Source: Kiritimatiellia bacterium
Lineage (GTDB): Bacteria; Verrucomicrobiota; Kiritimatiellia; RFP12; UBA1067
Direction: 5' to 3'
Length of the DNA: 20,061 nt
Assembly (NCBI GenBank): GCA_017648225.1
Contig: JAGCJE010000008.1
Span: 1 to 20,061 of the forward strand
Part shown: one piece after another, positions 1-7,981 of the stretch
Layout of the letters: each line of letters starts with the position of its first letter
Position numbering within the stretch: the stretch's first letter is position 1
Program-made: the position numbers and the translations under genes
Notes under the pieces: model-generated
Told to the model about the DNA's origin: nothing
Seen by the model: the letters and a program-made list of their open reading frames with translations, nothing else
Database searches by the model: none

Positions 1-531
1 CCCGTCAAAAACAACTTTCTTACAATTATAAAAAGCAAAATCACCAATTGATGTTATCGTATCAGACATACGAAAACGTGTTAAGCTCGTACAGCCATAA
101 AAAGATTGACTGCCAATTGTCTGCATTTTAGTACCTTCGGGGAAATCGCAAATTTTCAATGCGGTACACCCAAAAAATGCATCATTAACAATTGTAGTAA
201 CCGTATCAGGCCAATAGAATTCTTCAATAGTCGTAATATTTTTATAATAACCACATCCTGTAATTTTGCACCCCTCGGGCAAATGAGGAACGAGTGTTCT
301 AAAATTAAGTTTTGTTGATGTACCTGTTTGAGATTTCGCCAAACTACCACCCACTTTTGACAGGGTAAACTTCCAAGGCGTAGCCCCTTCCGCAACAACT
401 TCTGTAATCGTCAACGTACTATTAGTAACAACCTCCCACTTCGTATCTGGCGGTTCGGCAAACAATGTCTGCGCCGAGGCAACTGAAAAAATCGCAAAAA
501 ACGAGAAGAGTATATTTTTAATCATTTTCAT
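1..531 (-). CDS. Secreted BspA-like leucine-rich-repeat protein, N-terminal part (cut by window edge)
   Basis: The frame is open from an ATG at 529-531 to the window edge (177 codons), so the C-terminus is missing. Residues 1-25 form a classic signal peptide (MKMIKN, a hydrophobic stretch, then a small-residue cleavage region near SAQTLFA), so the product should be exported. From about residue 105 there are repeats of the LRR_5/BspA type (TpLRR), seen as IEEFYWPDTVTTIVNDAFFG, CTALKICDFPEG, IGSQSFYGCTSL and ITSIGDFAFYNC. Such proteins are usually surface adhesins or binding proteins in gut and rumen bacteria; the ligand here is unknown. No Shine-Dalgarno sequence precedes the ATG. A second in-frame ATG at 523-525 is a possible alternative start. 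The gene is more AT-rich than the enzyme genes. Its promoter region carries the same four-box operator as the two enzyme operons, which suggests co-regulation. Confidence 0.85.
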   Translation of the reverse strand, partial: MKMIKNILFSFFAIFSVASAQTLFAEPPDTKWEVVTNSTLTITEVVAEGATPWKFTLSKVGGSLAKSQTGTSTKLNFRTLVPHLPEGCKITGCGYYKNITTIEEFYWPDTVTTIVNDAFFGCTALKICDFPEGTKMQTIGSQSFYGCTSLTRFRMSDTITSIGDFAFYNCKKVVFDG

Positions 532-586
532 GTTATGAGGATTATTATACCGTTAAATTATTATGCCCTTTATACGTAACATTTAT

Positions 587-615
587 AGTATACACTACTA
601 CCCCCTTCCATACAA
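587..615 (-). promoter_or_regulatory. Sigma70-like promoter of the LRR gene
   Basis: On the minus strand there is a -10 hexamer TATACT (587-592) and, 17 bp upstream, a poor -35 TTGTAT (610-615). The predicted transcript start is near 580, giving a leader of roughly 50 nt before the ATG at 531. The -35 directly abuts the outermost box of the operator at 613-651. A weak -35 next to an AraC-type site is the usual arrangement of an activator-dependent promoter. Confidence 0.5.
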
Positions 616-651
616 TCATAAAATTTGCAACTAGCATTGCAATATTTGCAG
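613..651. promoter_or_regulatory. Four-box operator, copy 1 (upstream of LRR gene)
   Basis: Boxes read on the plus strand are TCATAA (616-621, degenerate), TTGCAA (625-630), TTGCAA (637-642) and TTGCAG (646-651). Start-to-start spacings are 9, 12 and 9 bp, identical to the copies at 7943-7981 and 19530-19568. The two pairs form direct repeats 21 bp apart, about two helical turns, as expected for an AraC/XylR-family dimer. The linked regulator at 8014-9192 is the obvious candidate ligand. Confidence 0.65.
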
Positions 652-848
652 CACGATTCATCATACTCTAAAAGTCTTGCCCTTCGTTCGCTCCGCTCAC
701 GAATGAATGGAAAATCATGTAAAAAGAAAGAACTATATCATACCTTCACATTTTTAAAGTCGAAATAGTTCCGGACGCGACATCCCCGTTGAAAGTAAGA
801 TCATGCGCCATAAATCAAGATCCTTCAAAAACAATAACTCTTTTCATT

Positions 849-3800
849 TCACTTGATCATTTCGAAATATCTGTCGATATAGAACTTCTTATGTTCCTCA
901 TCGGTGCCTTCGTGGGGAATCGCTTCAAAATACGCTTTCCAATCAGCCTTGGCCGCAGCTGTCCAATAATAGAAGCCCTTGGTCGACTCGTCTAAAGAAA
1001 ATTTCCTACGGGCATCCTCAAGCGACTTTGAAGATACCGCCGCCTTTAAATAAAACCTCTGCCGGGGCTTTATCATAAAATCAAGGATATATCGTGTGCC
1101 CGGCTTGCCGTTCGGCTTCATCGTGCGCACTTTGACGGGCTTAAGAGTAAACTCCATTTTAACATAGACGTCGCGCTCTTTGCCGTCTGATCCCTTCACG
1201 CGGCTATGTCCCTCGAACTGTCCGTCCCTGAACTCTCCCTCGTGGGAAAGCACCTTCGCGTCAGGTCCGTCCTGCGTATCGAAGTAAACGCTCATAATTC
1301 CGCCCTTCGTGTGCGTAAACAAGGCGTAGGCACAATTTGTGGACGAAGTAAAGCCGGCCCCCAACTGCCACTGCTCGAACTTCGTAAAATAATACCCCGG
1401 ATTTTTTCCGCTTTCGGAATATTCGGCAGCCTTCTCCATCTTTTTCGTAAAGACGCCGTCGCCCGGAGCATCCTCATCGCGGAAAGGCAGAATGGTGAAA
1501 TCCTGCACCCACTTCGCGTCCTTCCCGTCGCGGTGGCGGATTGAAAAGCCGCGCACAAACTCATCTAAAGCATCATATCCGCTCTTTCCGTCGCGACGGA
1601 AATCATCGTCGGGACGCGCCACGGTATTGATACCGAAATGCTGATCGGAATCTCTGAGCATTCCTGCCGGAGTGCGGTCGGGACGATCGACGGTTCCTTC
1701 CTGAAGATTGACGAACGAATAGTTGTTGCGCACAAAAGGCGTAAGCTCCAAAGCGCCAGTCAAATAATCGTAATCATCCCCGAAAAGTGAAGCGAAAAAC
1801 CCCTTCTTCTCCGGCGTTGAATAATACTTGTATTCGCGATGATCGCCGTTGTAGAAAATGACGTTCATAGGAACCTTCGCTCCGAGAGCGTTCTTAGGGT
1901 CGATTCCGAGACGCTTAAGCGGAATGCGGAACTGATAAAGTCGACCGCCCGCGCCGGCGCCTCTACTCGATCTTGCGTTACAAATACTCCTATCGCATTC
2001 AAAGGAATCATCCGAAACGATGAATGTGCCGCAGTTGTTGCGGTTTATGGCGTCAAAATGAACATCAACGTGAAAATCCTTAAAGAGGAATCTCACGCCG
2101 TCGTTGACGCCCCATACGTGGCCCGAATTATTGTAGCAGCCGTTGTAGGGAGTGACCTTGTTATATTCGTAATTGCCTGTAACGTAAAGCCATTCTCCGT
2201 AAAATCCGAACTTGGCTCCGCCGCCGGGAACGCCCGAAACAAGAATGCCGTTGATATCTCGATTGCAATTGACGCCTCGCCCTCCACGAAAACCTTTACC
2301 CGTCCACGCGCCGGTCGTTTCGTCTATCGGCGACATGCTCATTTCGCAGGCCTGGGCCGAAAGTGCGGGAGCCTGAGGCTTTTTCGGGAATGAAAGGCGG
2401 TTGGTGACAATAGACCCGTCATCTTGAATATACTGCACTTCGTTATCCCAGATGTCGCAGTTGACGAGCTCGGGGGCGCTGTCGATAGGCATCGCCGTTC
2501 GAATCACATTATCCTTGAAGACGCAATGCATAGAACCCTGGAACGAGAAAAGCATTCCGTTGCGACCGATGAAAGTATTGTTGGTAACCGTTATTCCGTA
2601 ACAGTCATGCATGTGAAACGGCCAATAGCTCTCTTCGAAAACATTGCCGGTATACGTCGTATACTGCCCTCCTTCATCATTGTAAAGTCCCGGCCAGTCT
2701 CCGTTGTCATGGCAGTAATTGCCTATAAAGAGGCATCTCGTCTGTCCGCCGTAAAGCCCGCCGCCGTCGCGCGAGACAAGCATCGTGTGGTGGATATGAT
2801 TAGACGCGATAAGCGAATCGCACGACCACGCGCTCATGCCGATATGCCAGGTATGATGGATGTGATTGCGGATAACTTTAACGTCGGAGTAAAAGTTGAG
2901 ACCCGTCGAAAGATGATGCGTTTCGTTCTCTTCGAAAAGCGTATCGCCTCCGCCGTAGGTCCAAAAACCCGTTCCGTCGAGATGATGGGCATGATTGCGG
3001 CGGATTATCTGCCCCTTGTTGTGATATGTCGCCCATGCGTTACCGGCGACATGCCTAAACTCGCAATCCTCGACGACCGCCCCTGTGCAGCCGCGCACGG
3101 CGGCGCCGGTCAGGGCATCCATCTTGTCGGCTTTCGCGCAGCCTTCGAAAACGAGACCGCGCAAAGCGATGTTGTGCGATTTTCCGAGCGAAAGAATCTG
3201 GTTGATCGCGCTCACCTCGCCTTTGATGTTTTCGGCCGTTTCACCTTCACGCGGCCAATAATAGATTTTATTGTCGCCGATAGAATACATCCAGCACCCG
3301 GGATGCGTCATGCCGACGCGGGAATTGTATATTTTGTAGCCCTGATTAAATCTGCCTATCGGCATGGGCGTTCTCTTCGCGAGATAAAAAACGCCGTTCT
3401 CCCAATCGTTCGTCGCGATGAAAGTGGAGACGGAATCCCACTCCTGGGGAATATAAAGCTTTACGCTCGTCAAATCGAGATCCTTAAAGGAATCCGGACT
3501 GGGGAGCGTTCTGCGGTCATAACGTATGACGCGCCTGTTGTTTTTCGCTATTTCGTTATGGCTCGCGATATACGGAAGAGTCTTGCGTCCTATACCCTGT
3601 GGGAAGCAGGAGAATGTCGCGCGCTCGCCGTTTACGACGAACGAATACATCCAGCCGTCTTTCGCTTTGAATGGAAAATCAGCTACGAGAAAACGCCTAT
3701 CCTTGGGGTCGACCGTCCAGCCCGAAACGCTCTTGGCGCCTGTGAACACGGCCTTACCCTTGTTTTCCGCCTTAATTTCAAGACCGGCGTCGCCTCCGAG

Positions 3801-4004
3801 AAGAGCTACACTCCTGTCAAAACGATAAAGCCCATCCTTTACGACAATCGTCTTATCCTCGTCGGAAAGAATATTTCTCGTGACGTCAACGGCCTTCTGG
3901 AGCGTCGCTACGGGCTTTTCCTTTGATCCGTCGCCTGTAACATCATTGCCCTCCGGGGCCATCCAGACCGTCGCCGCCAAAAATCCCGCAAAAAAAGTGT
4001 TCAT
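849..4004 (-). CDS. Secreted GH141-like beta-helix protein with CBM9-like and C-terminal GH92N-like domains
   Basis: Product of 1051 aa, at least three domains. Residues ~15-535 form a right-handed parallel beta-helix: the entry motif MAPEGNDVTGDGSKEKP, then many N-x-I/F-x-x-N turns and His-rich rungs (NHAHH, NHIHH). The block IYNSRVGM..PG.WMY...YYWPREGE and the motifs SRDGGGLYG (~411-419) and GLYNDEGG (~439-446) resemble beta-helix glycosidases such as GH141/GH120, whose acidic residues are candidate catalytic groups. Residues ~560-755 look like a CBM9/DOMON-type sandwich (HVWGVNDGVRFLF, YNGDHREYKYY). Residues ~761-1051 match the N-terminal beta-sandwich domain of GH92 enzymes but no catalytic barrel follows. 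The ATG at 4004 has AAAGGA upstream. The N-terminal hydrophobic stretch is short and lacks lysine or arginine, an atypical signal. Last gene of its operon, 24 bp after its neighbour. The exact glycosidic activity cannot be read from the sequence. Confidence 0.85.
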   Translation of the reverse strand: MNTFFAGFLAATVWMAPEGNDVTGDGSKEKPVATLQKAVDVTRNILSDEDKTIVVKDGLYRFDRSVALLGGDAGLEIKAENKGKAVFTGAKSVSGWTVDPKDRRFLVADFPFKAKDGWMYSFVVNGERATFSCFPQGIGRKTLPYIASHNEIAKNNRRVIRYDRRTLPSPDSFKDLDLTSVKLYIPQEWDSVSTFIATNDWENGVFYLAKRTPMPIGRFNQGYKIYNSRVGMTHPGCWMYSIGDNKIYYWPREGETAENIKGEVSAINQILSLGKSHNIALRGLVFEGCAKADKMDALTGAAVRGCTGAVVEDCEFRHVAGNAWATYHNKGQIIRRNHAHHLDGTGFWTYGGGDTLFEENETHHLSTGLNFYSDVKVIRNHIHHTWHIGMSAWSCDSLIASNHIHHTMLVSRDGGGLYGGQTRCLFIGNYCHDNGDWPGLYNDEGGQYTTYTGNVFEESYWPFHMHDCYGITVTNNTFIGRNGMLFSFQGSMHCVFKDNVIRTAMPIDSAPELVNCDIWDNEVQYIQDDGSIVTNRLSFPKKPQAPALSAQACEMSMSPIDETTGAWTGKGFRGGRGVNCNRDINGILVSGVPGGGAKFGFYGEWLYVTGNYEYNKVTPYNGCYNNSGHVWGVNDGVRFLFKDFHVDVHFDAINRNNCGTFIVSDDSFECDRSICNARSSRGAGAGGRLYQFRIPLKRLGIDPKNALGAKVPMNVIFYNGDHREYKYYSTPEKKGFFASLFGDDYDYLTGALELTPFVRNNYSFVNLQEGTVDRPDRTPAGMLRDSDQHFGINTVARPDDDFRRDGKSGYDALDEFVRGFSIRHRDGKDAKWVQDFTILPFRDEDAPGDGVFTKKMEKAAEYSESGKNPGYYFTKFEQWQLGAGFTSSTNCAYALFTHTKGGIMSVYFDTQDGPDAKVLSHEGEFRDGQFEGHSRVKGSDGKERDVYVKMEFTLKPVKVRTMKPNGKPGTRYILDFMIKPRQRFYLKAAVSSKSLEDARRKFSLDESTKGFYYWTAAAKADWKAYFEAIPHEGTDEEHKKFYIDRYFEMIK

Positions 4005-4028
4005 TTTCTTCGTCCTTTACTTTACATT

Positions 4029-4802
4029 TTACTTCGCCTTTTGCCCGTTCTTAGGCACGGGTTTATACGTAACAGTCGCCGTGCAATACATATCTACAAT
4101 ATCCCGATCTGAAAAAAGCCCCTTCTTTTCCGGATACTTTTTCTCAAGGGCTCTGCGCACAATACCCACCATCCGATATCCCTTTTTCTCCGAACCGACA
4201 TCTATCACATCTCCGTCCGCGGTAGTGATCGTGTAGACATATTTTACTTCCTTCATACTGACGCCGAGCACGCGGTCGATACCGCAGAGTCTGCCGAGAT
4301 AATACCTGTCGGGATCGAGCATTATATTGTTTCCATGCGGAATAATATTGTTGTGTTCCGATTCCTTAACCTTGCCTGCGGGATAGAACGCAACATAGCG
4401 CCCCTTGCCGCCTTCACCCGCCTTGACAGCGAGCATGGCACTTTCGTACCGCAATGCAGCGAAAGCATTTTCATCGAGAGTCTCGCTCTCAAGACCGAAC
4501 TTCATAAGCTCGCCCGAAACGAACTTCCCGTCCTTAAACCGGGCTTCAACGAATTTTACGCGGCTGTCGTATTTAAGCGGCATGGCGAAAATCCATTTAT
4601 TGTCGCCTTTGGCACAGTCAAAACGCGCCTCGCCGTCAATCACGCGGTAATCGAGCGCCTTAGTGCCGCGAAACACTTCACCGTGAAGTTTGTTGAATGT
4701 CGCCCGGGCAGCGTCTTTCGCCGCGAACGGCGAGATCTTCTTTTCGGCGCAGAATCCGTTCAACAGAGATAGAGCACAAAGGACTATTAAAGTTTTTTTC
4801 AT
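4029..4802 (-). CDS. Secreted protein of unrecognised ~250-aa family, paralogue 1
   Basis: Product of 257 aa with a clear signal peptide (MKKTLIVLCALSLLNGFCA). I do not recognise the family. It is clearly homologous to the product of 10233-10991: DSRVKFVEARFKDGKF (79-94) against DDRVRFIDAKFSYGKF, FGLESETLD (102-110) against FGLESVKLD, and a shared C-terminal ending TVTYKPV against RLKYTPV. Predicted content is mixed alpha/beta with no membrane segment after the signal, and no obvious catalytic motif. The start is fixed by AAAAGGTGAC just before the ATG. That Shine-Dalgarno overlaps the GH92 stop region (3-bp gap), which suggests translational coupling to the mannosidase. It lies immediately upstream of a beta-helix gene. 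The paralogue also neighbours a beta-helix gene, which hints at a joint role in binding or processing the same substrate. Confidence 0.85.
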   Translation of the reverse strand: MKKTLIVLCALSLLNGFCAEKKISPFAAKDAARATFNKLHGEVFRGTKALDYRVIDGEARFDCAKGDNKWIFAMPLKYDSRVKFVEARFKDGKFVSGELMKFGLESETLDENAFAALRYESAMLAVKAGEGGKGRYVAFYPAGKVKESEHNNIIPHGNNIMLDPDRYYLGRLCGIDRVLGVSMKEVKYVYTITTADGDVIDVGSEKKGYRMVGIVRRALEKKYPEKKGLFSDRDIVDMYCTATVTYKPVPKNGQKAK

Positions 4803-4805
4803 TTG

Positions 4806-7136
4806 TCACCTTTTGTCAGTCATTTCAAAAACAAGTTCACCACCGTTGAAAATGTCAGAATGTTTTACAATAAAACCGTTCATTTTTCTGCCGTTTAAGG
4901 TTATACTCTTAACATACTTGTTCTCGCGCGAAAGACTCTTCGCGATGACGATAAATGTTTTGCCGTTTTCAAGATTAAGCGTAACCTTGGGCAGTTGCGG
5001 TGCGCCTATAACATATTCTCCTCCAACCGGATTGAGAGGATAAAAGCCAAGACAGGCGAAAACATACCACGAGCTGATCTGCCCGCAGTCGTCGTTACCG
5101 CAGAGTCCGTCAGTTCCGTCAAAAAAGTAGCGCTCGCACAGCTCTCGCACGATTTCGGCTGCGCGGTCGGGCCTGCCGGCGTACTGCCAAAGATATGGAA
5201 CATGCTGATCGTGTTCGTTGCCTAAAGCGAACTGGCCGATCGTCCCCGAACATTCGCCGGTCTTCTGGTCGGCAGGCACTTCAGTATTATCGGTAAAGAG
5301 CTTTTCGAGACGTGCCGCAAATTTCTCTCTCCCGCCATGAAGCTCCACAAGACCCTCGGGATCCCACATCACGTGCCAGGAATACTGCATTGCGCCACCC
5401 TCGGTATAGTCGTTCCAGTCACCCTTGGCCGGCCACTGACGGTACGGCTCGAACGGCGTACGCCATGACCCGTCCGCCTTGCGCCCGCGCATGAGCCCGC
5501 TGTCCGCATCGTAGAGATTCCTGTAATTTTTAAGATGCTTTCTGTGATATGCGGCTTTTTGCGCATCTTGCGCAAGTTCGGCCACGCGCATCGCCGCGTA
5601 ATCAACCATACCCCACTCCAACGTATCCGAAATGCTCGACCAGCGTTTGTCACAAGGCAGATATCCGATTTTGTCGTAATAAACATCCCACAGACTTTTT
5701 CCGTTGCCCATGCCGTTGTGGGCTCTGTTAGTTTTCTCAACGGCATCAAGAACACGCTTCGGCGACGACTTCATAAGCCCCTTAATCAGCGCGTCGGCGA
5801 CAATCGTAATGGAATGCGGCCCGATCATGCAGTAATTCTCTCCGCCGAACATCTGCCACTTAGGCATCTTGCCCATTTCGTCGCACCACTCAAGCATCGT
5901 TTCCGCCACGGCTCCGGCCATTTTCGGAGTAAGGATCGTATAAAGCGGATGAGCCGCACGATATGTATCCCACGTTGAAAGCGTCGTGTAAACGTCGGTA
6001 GATGTCGCGGTATGAATCCTGCTGACCGTTTTTCCGTAGCGGCCGAAATCCTGAAAGCGGCATCTGCCGTCCACATCGCTGAAGAGATTAGGCTGCACGT
6101 ACGCATGATAGAGAGCCGTATAAAAAAGCCTCTTGGCGTTGTCGTCACCCTCAGCCACCGCGCATGAAAGAAGCGCGTCCCAGGCGCGGACACAATCCTT
6201 CCTCCGGGCATCAAAATCAAAGCCCTCCGGATCTGAAGCGAGATTTTTACGCGCGCCGGCGAAATCGACCGACGAAATGGCGGCCTTGGCCACAATCGCC
6301 TCGCCCGGTTCGACATCGAAATCGAGCACGTATCGGCGACCCGCCTTAAAGTGATGGGGAACTTCACACCATGAAACGGGCTTTTTGGAAAACTCAATCC
6401 TGGTGAAAATTTCTCTCTCTCGGTTCCAACAGGTAACGCGGTTGTACGCTTCTATTGAAGCGTCATCACCGTTGATCTTAGACTGAGACCATACGACACG
6501 ATGACGGGGATGATTCGGATCCTGCATCATCCACCATGCGAAGGATCCTGCCTGACAGTCGAAAAATATATGTACGCGCCCACCTTTTTCAAAAGTATAG
6601 CGGTGGTAGGCGACGCGCTTTGAAGAAGTAATCTCCGCGCGGACTGAATGCTCAGGAAGCGACACGGCGTAATATCCTGCGCTCGCCGTCTCGCTCTTCT
6701 TATCCATTTTAGCGACAAACCGCTGAGTTTCGTTCGTCGGATACGCTCCAGTAAAAGGAAGCAGGAGAAAGTCCTGAAGATCGGCACATCCCGTCCCGGA
6801 AAGGTGGGTCTGGGTAAAGCCAAGAAGAACATCGGACCTCGGGTCGTACCCGTTACACATGCTGCGGTAATCAAGGGCCTGGGAAAAATCGGCCGGATTA
6901 TGATCATGAGGCATTAAGACAAGCGATGTATCGGGGCCCGGCTGCACCATTCCCATCGGCCAGACGGGGCCTGGGAATGTATTACCGCCATTGCCCGTAC
7001 CTATCATCGGGTTGACATATTTAGATAAGCTACCGCTCTGCCCGTTTTCAGATACCGCCCAGAGATCAAAAGCCATGCTAACGGCGGCTGCTACACAAGA
7101 AATAAAAACAAAACGCTTTCTCTTCGTACATTTCAT
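4806..7136 (-). CDS. GH92 family exo-alpha-mannosidase, exported
   Basis: Product of 776 aa, normal length for glycoside hydrolase family 92, which are calcium-dependent, inverting exo-alpha-mannosidases. Residues 1-27 are a signal peptide. The N-terminal beta-sandwich spans ~39-305 (YVNPMIGTGNGGNTFPG at 40-56, HLSGTG, DFLLLPF), followed by the helical linker and (alpha/alpha)6 barrel (~346-776). Diagnostic barrel motifs: TWDTYRAAHPLY (~388-399), GGENYCMIGPHS (431-442), SGLMRGRKADGSW (546-558), YTEGG (577-581), GNDDCGQISSWY (680-691) and YVIGAPQLPKVTL. The Glu of YTEGG and the Asp pair of GNDDCG correspond to conserved active-site acids of the family. Linkage preference (alpha-1,2, -1,3, -1,4 or -1,6) cannot be told. 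The gene lies 34 bp downstream of the DUF1080 gene and has no recognisable Shine-Dalgarno. The cell-surface or periplasmic substrate is likely a mannosylated glycan. Confidence 0.97.
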   Translation of the reverse strand: MKCTKRKRFVFISCVAAAVSMAFDLWAVSENGQSGSLSKYVNPMIGTGNGGNTFPGPVWPMGMVQPGPDTSLVLMPHDHNPADFSQALDYRSMCNGYDPRSDVLLGFTQTHLSGTGCADLQDFLLLPFTGAYPTNETQRFVAKMDKKSETASAGYYAVSLPEHSVRAEITSSKRVAYHRYTFEKGGRVHIFFDCQAGSFAWWMMQDPNHPRHRVVWSQSKINGDDASIEAYNRVTCWNREREIFTRIEFSKKPVSWCEVPHHFKAGRRYVLDFDVEPGEAIVAKAAISSVDFAGARKNLASDPEGFDFDARRKDCVRAWDALLSCAVAEGDDNAKRLFYTALYHAYVQPNLFSDVDGRCRFQDFGRYGKTVSRIHTATSTDVYTTLSTWDTYRAAHPLYTILTPKMAGAVAETMLEWCDEMGKMPKWQMFGGENYCMIGPHSITIVADALIKGLMKSSPKRVLDAVEKTNRAHNGMGNGKSLWDVYYDKIGYLPCDKRWSSISDTLEWGMVDYAAMRVAELAQDAQKAAYHRKHLKNYRNLYDADSGLMRGRKADGSWRTPFEPYRQWPAKGDWNDYTEGGAMQYSWHVMWDPEGLVELHGGREKFAARLEKLFTDNTEVPADQKTGECSGTIGQFALGNEHDQHVPYLWQYAGRPDRAAEIVRELCERYFFDGTDGLCGNDDCGQISSWYVFACLGFYPLNPVGGEYVIGAPQLPKVTLNLENGKTFIVIAKSLSRENKYVKSITLNGRKMNGFIVKHSDIFNGGELVFEMTDKR

Positions 7137-7170
7137 ATCGCGGGGAACATTATGTCCGATGTCGTGCGAA

Positions 7171-7884
7171 TCAAAGCTCTTTTATGCGTATGTTCCTGAA
7201 CATGGCAACGCCGGGAACGAAAGTCTGACCTTCCTTCGGACGGCGCTGAAAATGGACCTGAAGTCCGATAAAGCCGCTCTTATCCAAATCGTCCGTCATA
7301 TCGACGACGAGGTTACCGTTGAGGTACGTCATAATTCTGGAACCGCGGCAGACGACACGCATCTCGTTCCAATCCTGTTTCTTGAACGACGCTTTCGCCG
7401 CATCGAGACGGTCTTTGGGCGTAACATCGGTGTCGAGCCAAATTTTACCGTTAACATAACCGCGCCTTTCCTCGTCGTAAATGCGGCCCGTCGAGGCGCC
7501 GTTCGGAGTAATCTCGGCCTGATAGCCGTACACAAGGCGGCGCGGAGGGAAACGCGACGGCTTATCGGTCGAACGGAACTGGACGCCGGAATTGCCGCCG
7601 ATGATTTTGAAATCGACCTTCAAATCAAAATCGGAATATTTCTTATCGGTAACGAGAAACGTGTTTATTCCGATGTCGCTAGGAACGCCCCTACCGACGA
7701 TGCAGCCGTCTTCGACGGCAAACTTATTTTCGCCTCCCTTGACCGACCAGCCTTTAAGCGATTTGCCGTCGAAAATCGCCGTGTAGCCGTCGGCATCAGT
7801 CTTAACCTGTTCTGAAGCGAATGACGAAAAGGACGTGCAAAGCGAAAGAATAGCGATACAGCCAAAGGGTACCAATGTTCTCAT
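7171..7884 (-). CDS. Secreted DUF1080 / 3-keto-disaccharide hydrolase-domain protein
   Basis: Product of 237 aa: signal peptide (MRTLVPFGCIAILSLCTSFSSFA) plus one complete PF06439-type jelly-roll domain. Diagnostic motifs are FDGKSLKGW (38-46), GGNSGVQFRS (96-105), GYQAEI (120-125), DWNEMRVVCRG (171-181), LNG and GFIGLQVH (204-211). Members include 3-keto-disaccharide hydrolases and many uncharacterised sugar-binding or hydrolytic proteins, very abundant in PVC bacteria. The substrate here is unknown. The start at 7884 is chosen because GAAAGGAAA (7891-7899) lies at Shine-Dalgarno distance and a signal peptide follows. An in-frame ATG at 7924-7926 would sit upstream of the predicted transcript start. 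First gene of the four-gene operon, driven by the activator-type promoter at 7916-7945. Confidence 0.92.
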   Translation of the reverse strand: MRTLVPFGCIAILSLCTSFSSFASEQVKTDADGYTAIFDGKSLKGWSVKGGENKFAVEDGCIVGRGVPSDIGINTFLVTDKKYSDFDLKVDFKIIGGNSGVQFRSTDKPSRFPPRRLVYGYQAEITPNGASTGRIYDEERRGYVNGKIWLDTDVTPKDRLDAAKASFKKQDWNEMRVVCRGSRIMTYLNGNLVVDMTDDLDKSGFIGLQVHFQRRPKEGQTFVPGVAMFRNIRIKEL

Positions 7885-7915
7885 TATAATTTTCCTTTCA
7901 TTAAAATACTGAAAT

Positions 7916-7945
7916 AGTATACTCAATTCACACGCTTTTAGTCAT
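7916..7945 (-). promoter_or_regulatory. Promoter of the DUF1080-GH92-beta-helix operon
   Basis: On the minus strand there is a -10 TATACT (7916-7921) and, 18 bp upstream, a -35-like ATGACT (7940-7945). The predicted transcript start is near 7909, a leader of about 25 nt before the ATG at 7884. The -35 abuts the first operator box (TTGTAA at 7946-7951 on the plus strand). The -10 sequence and its 24-25 bp distance to the operator match the LRR promoter, which supports a common activation mechanism. Confidence 0.6.
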
Positions 7946-7981
7946 TTGTAATGATTGCAACGAGAGTTGTAATAATTGCAA
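7943..7981. promoter_or_regulatory. Four-box operator, copy 2 (divergent control region)
   Basis: Boxes are TTGTAA (7946-7951), TTGCAA (7955-7960), TTGTAA (7967-7972) and TTGCAA (7976-7981), with spacings 9, 12 and 9 bp. They form two 15-bp direct repeats, TTGTAATGATTGCAA and TTGTAATAATTGCAA, starting 21 bp apart and differing at one base. The site sits between the enzyme operon and the regulator gene. Its left end touches the operon's -35 (activation geometry), while its right-most box is the -35 of the regulator's own promoter (autoregulation, probably negative). It is the least degenerate of the three copies. Confidence 0.75.

Larger units (their letters stand above)
532..848. other. Intergenic region with LRR-gene promoter and operator
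   Basis: This is a 317-base stretch between the 3' end of the beta-helix fusion gene and the LRR gene. The part nearest the LRR gene holds its promoter (587-615) and the four-box operator (613-651). The rest (about 652-848) has no ORF of convincing length. Only very short minus-strand frames exist just after the beta-helix stop. A weak 5-bp inverted repeat (TTCGT at 683-687 with ACGAA at 699-703) is too poor to call a terminator. Confidence 0.6.

Noticed and set aside
683..703. Possible terminator hairpin after the beta-helix fusion operon
   Set aside because: Only a 5-bp stem (TTCGT/ACGAA) with an 11-base loop and no T-tract.
2424..3926. 500-codon open frame on the plus strand
   Set aside because: It is entirely antisense to the beta-helix fusion gene, has no ribosome binding site or recognisable motif, and arises from the codon bias of the real gene.
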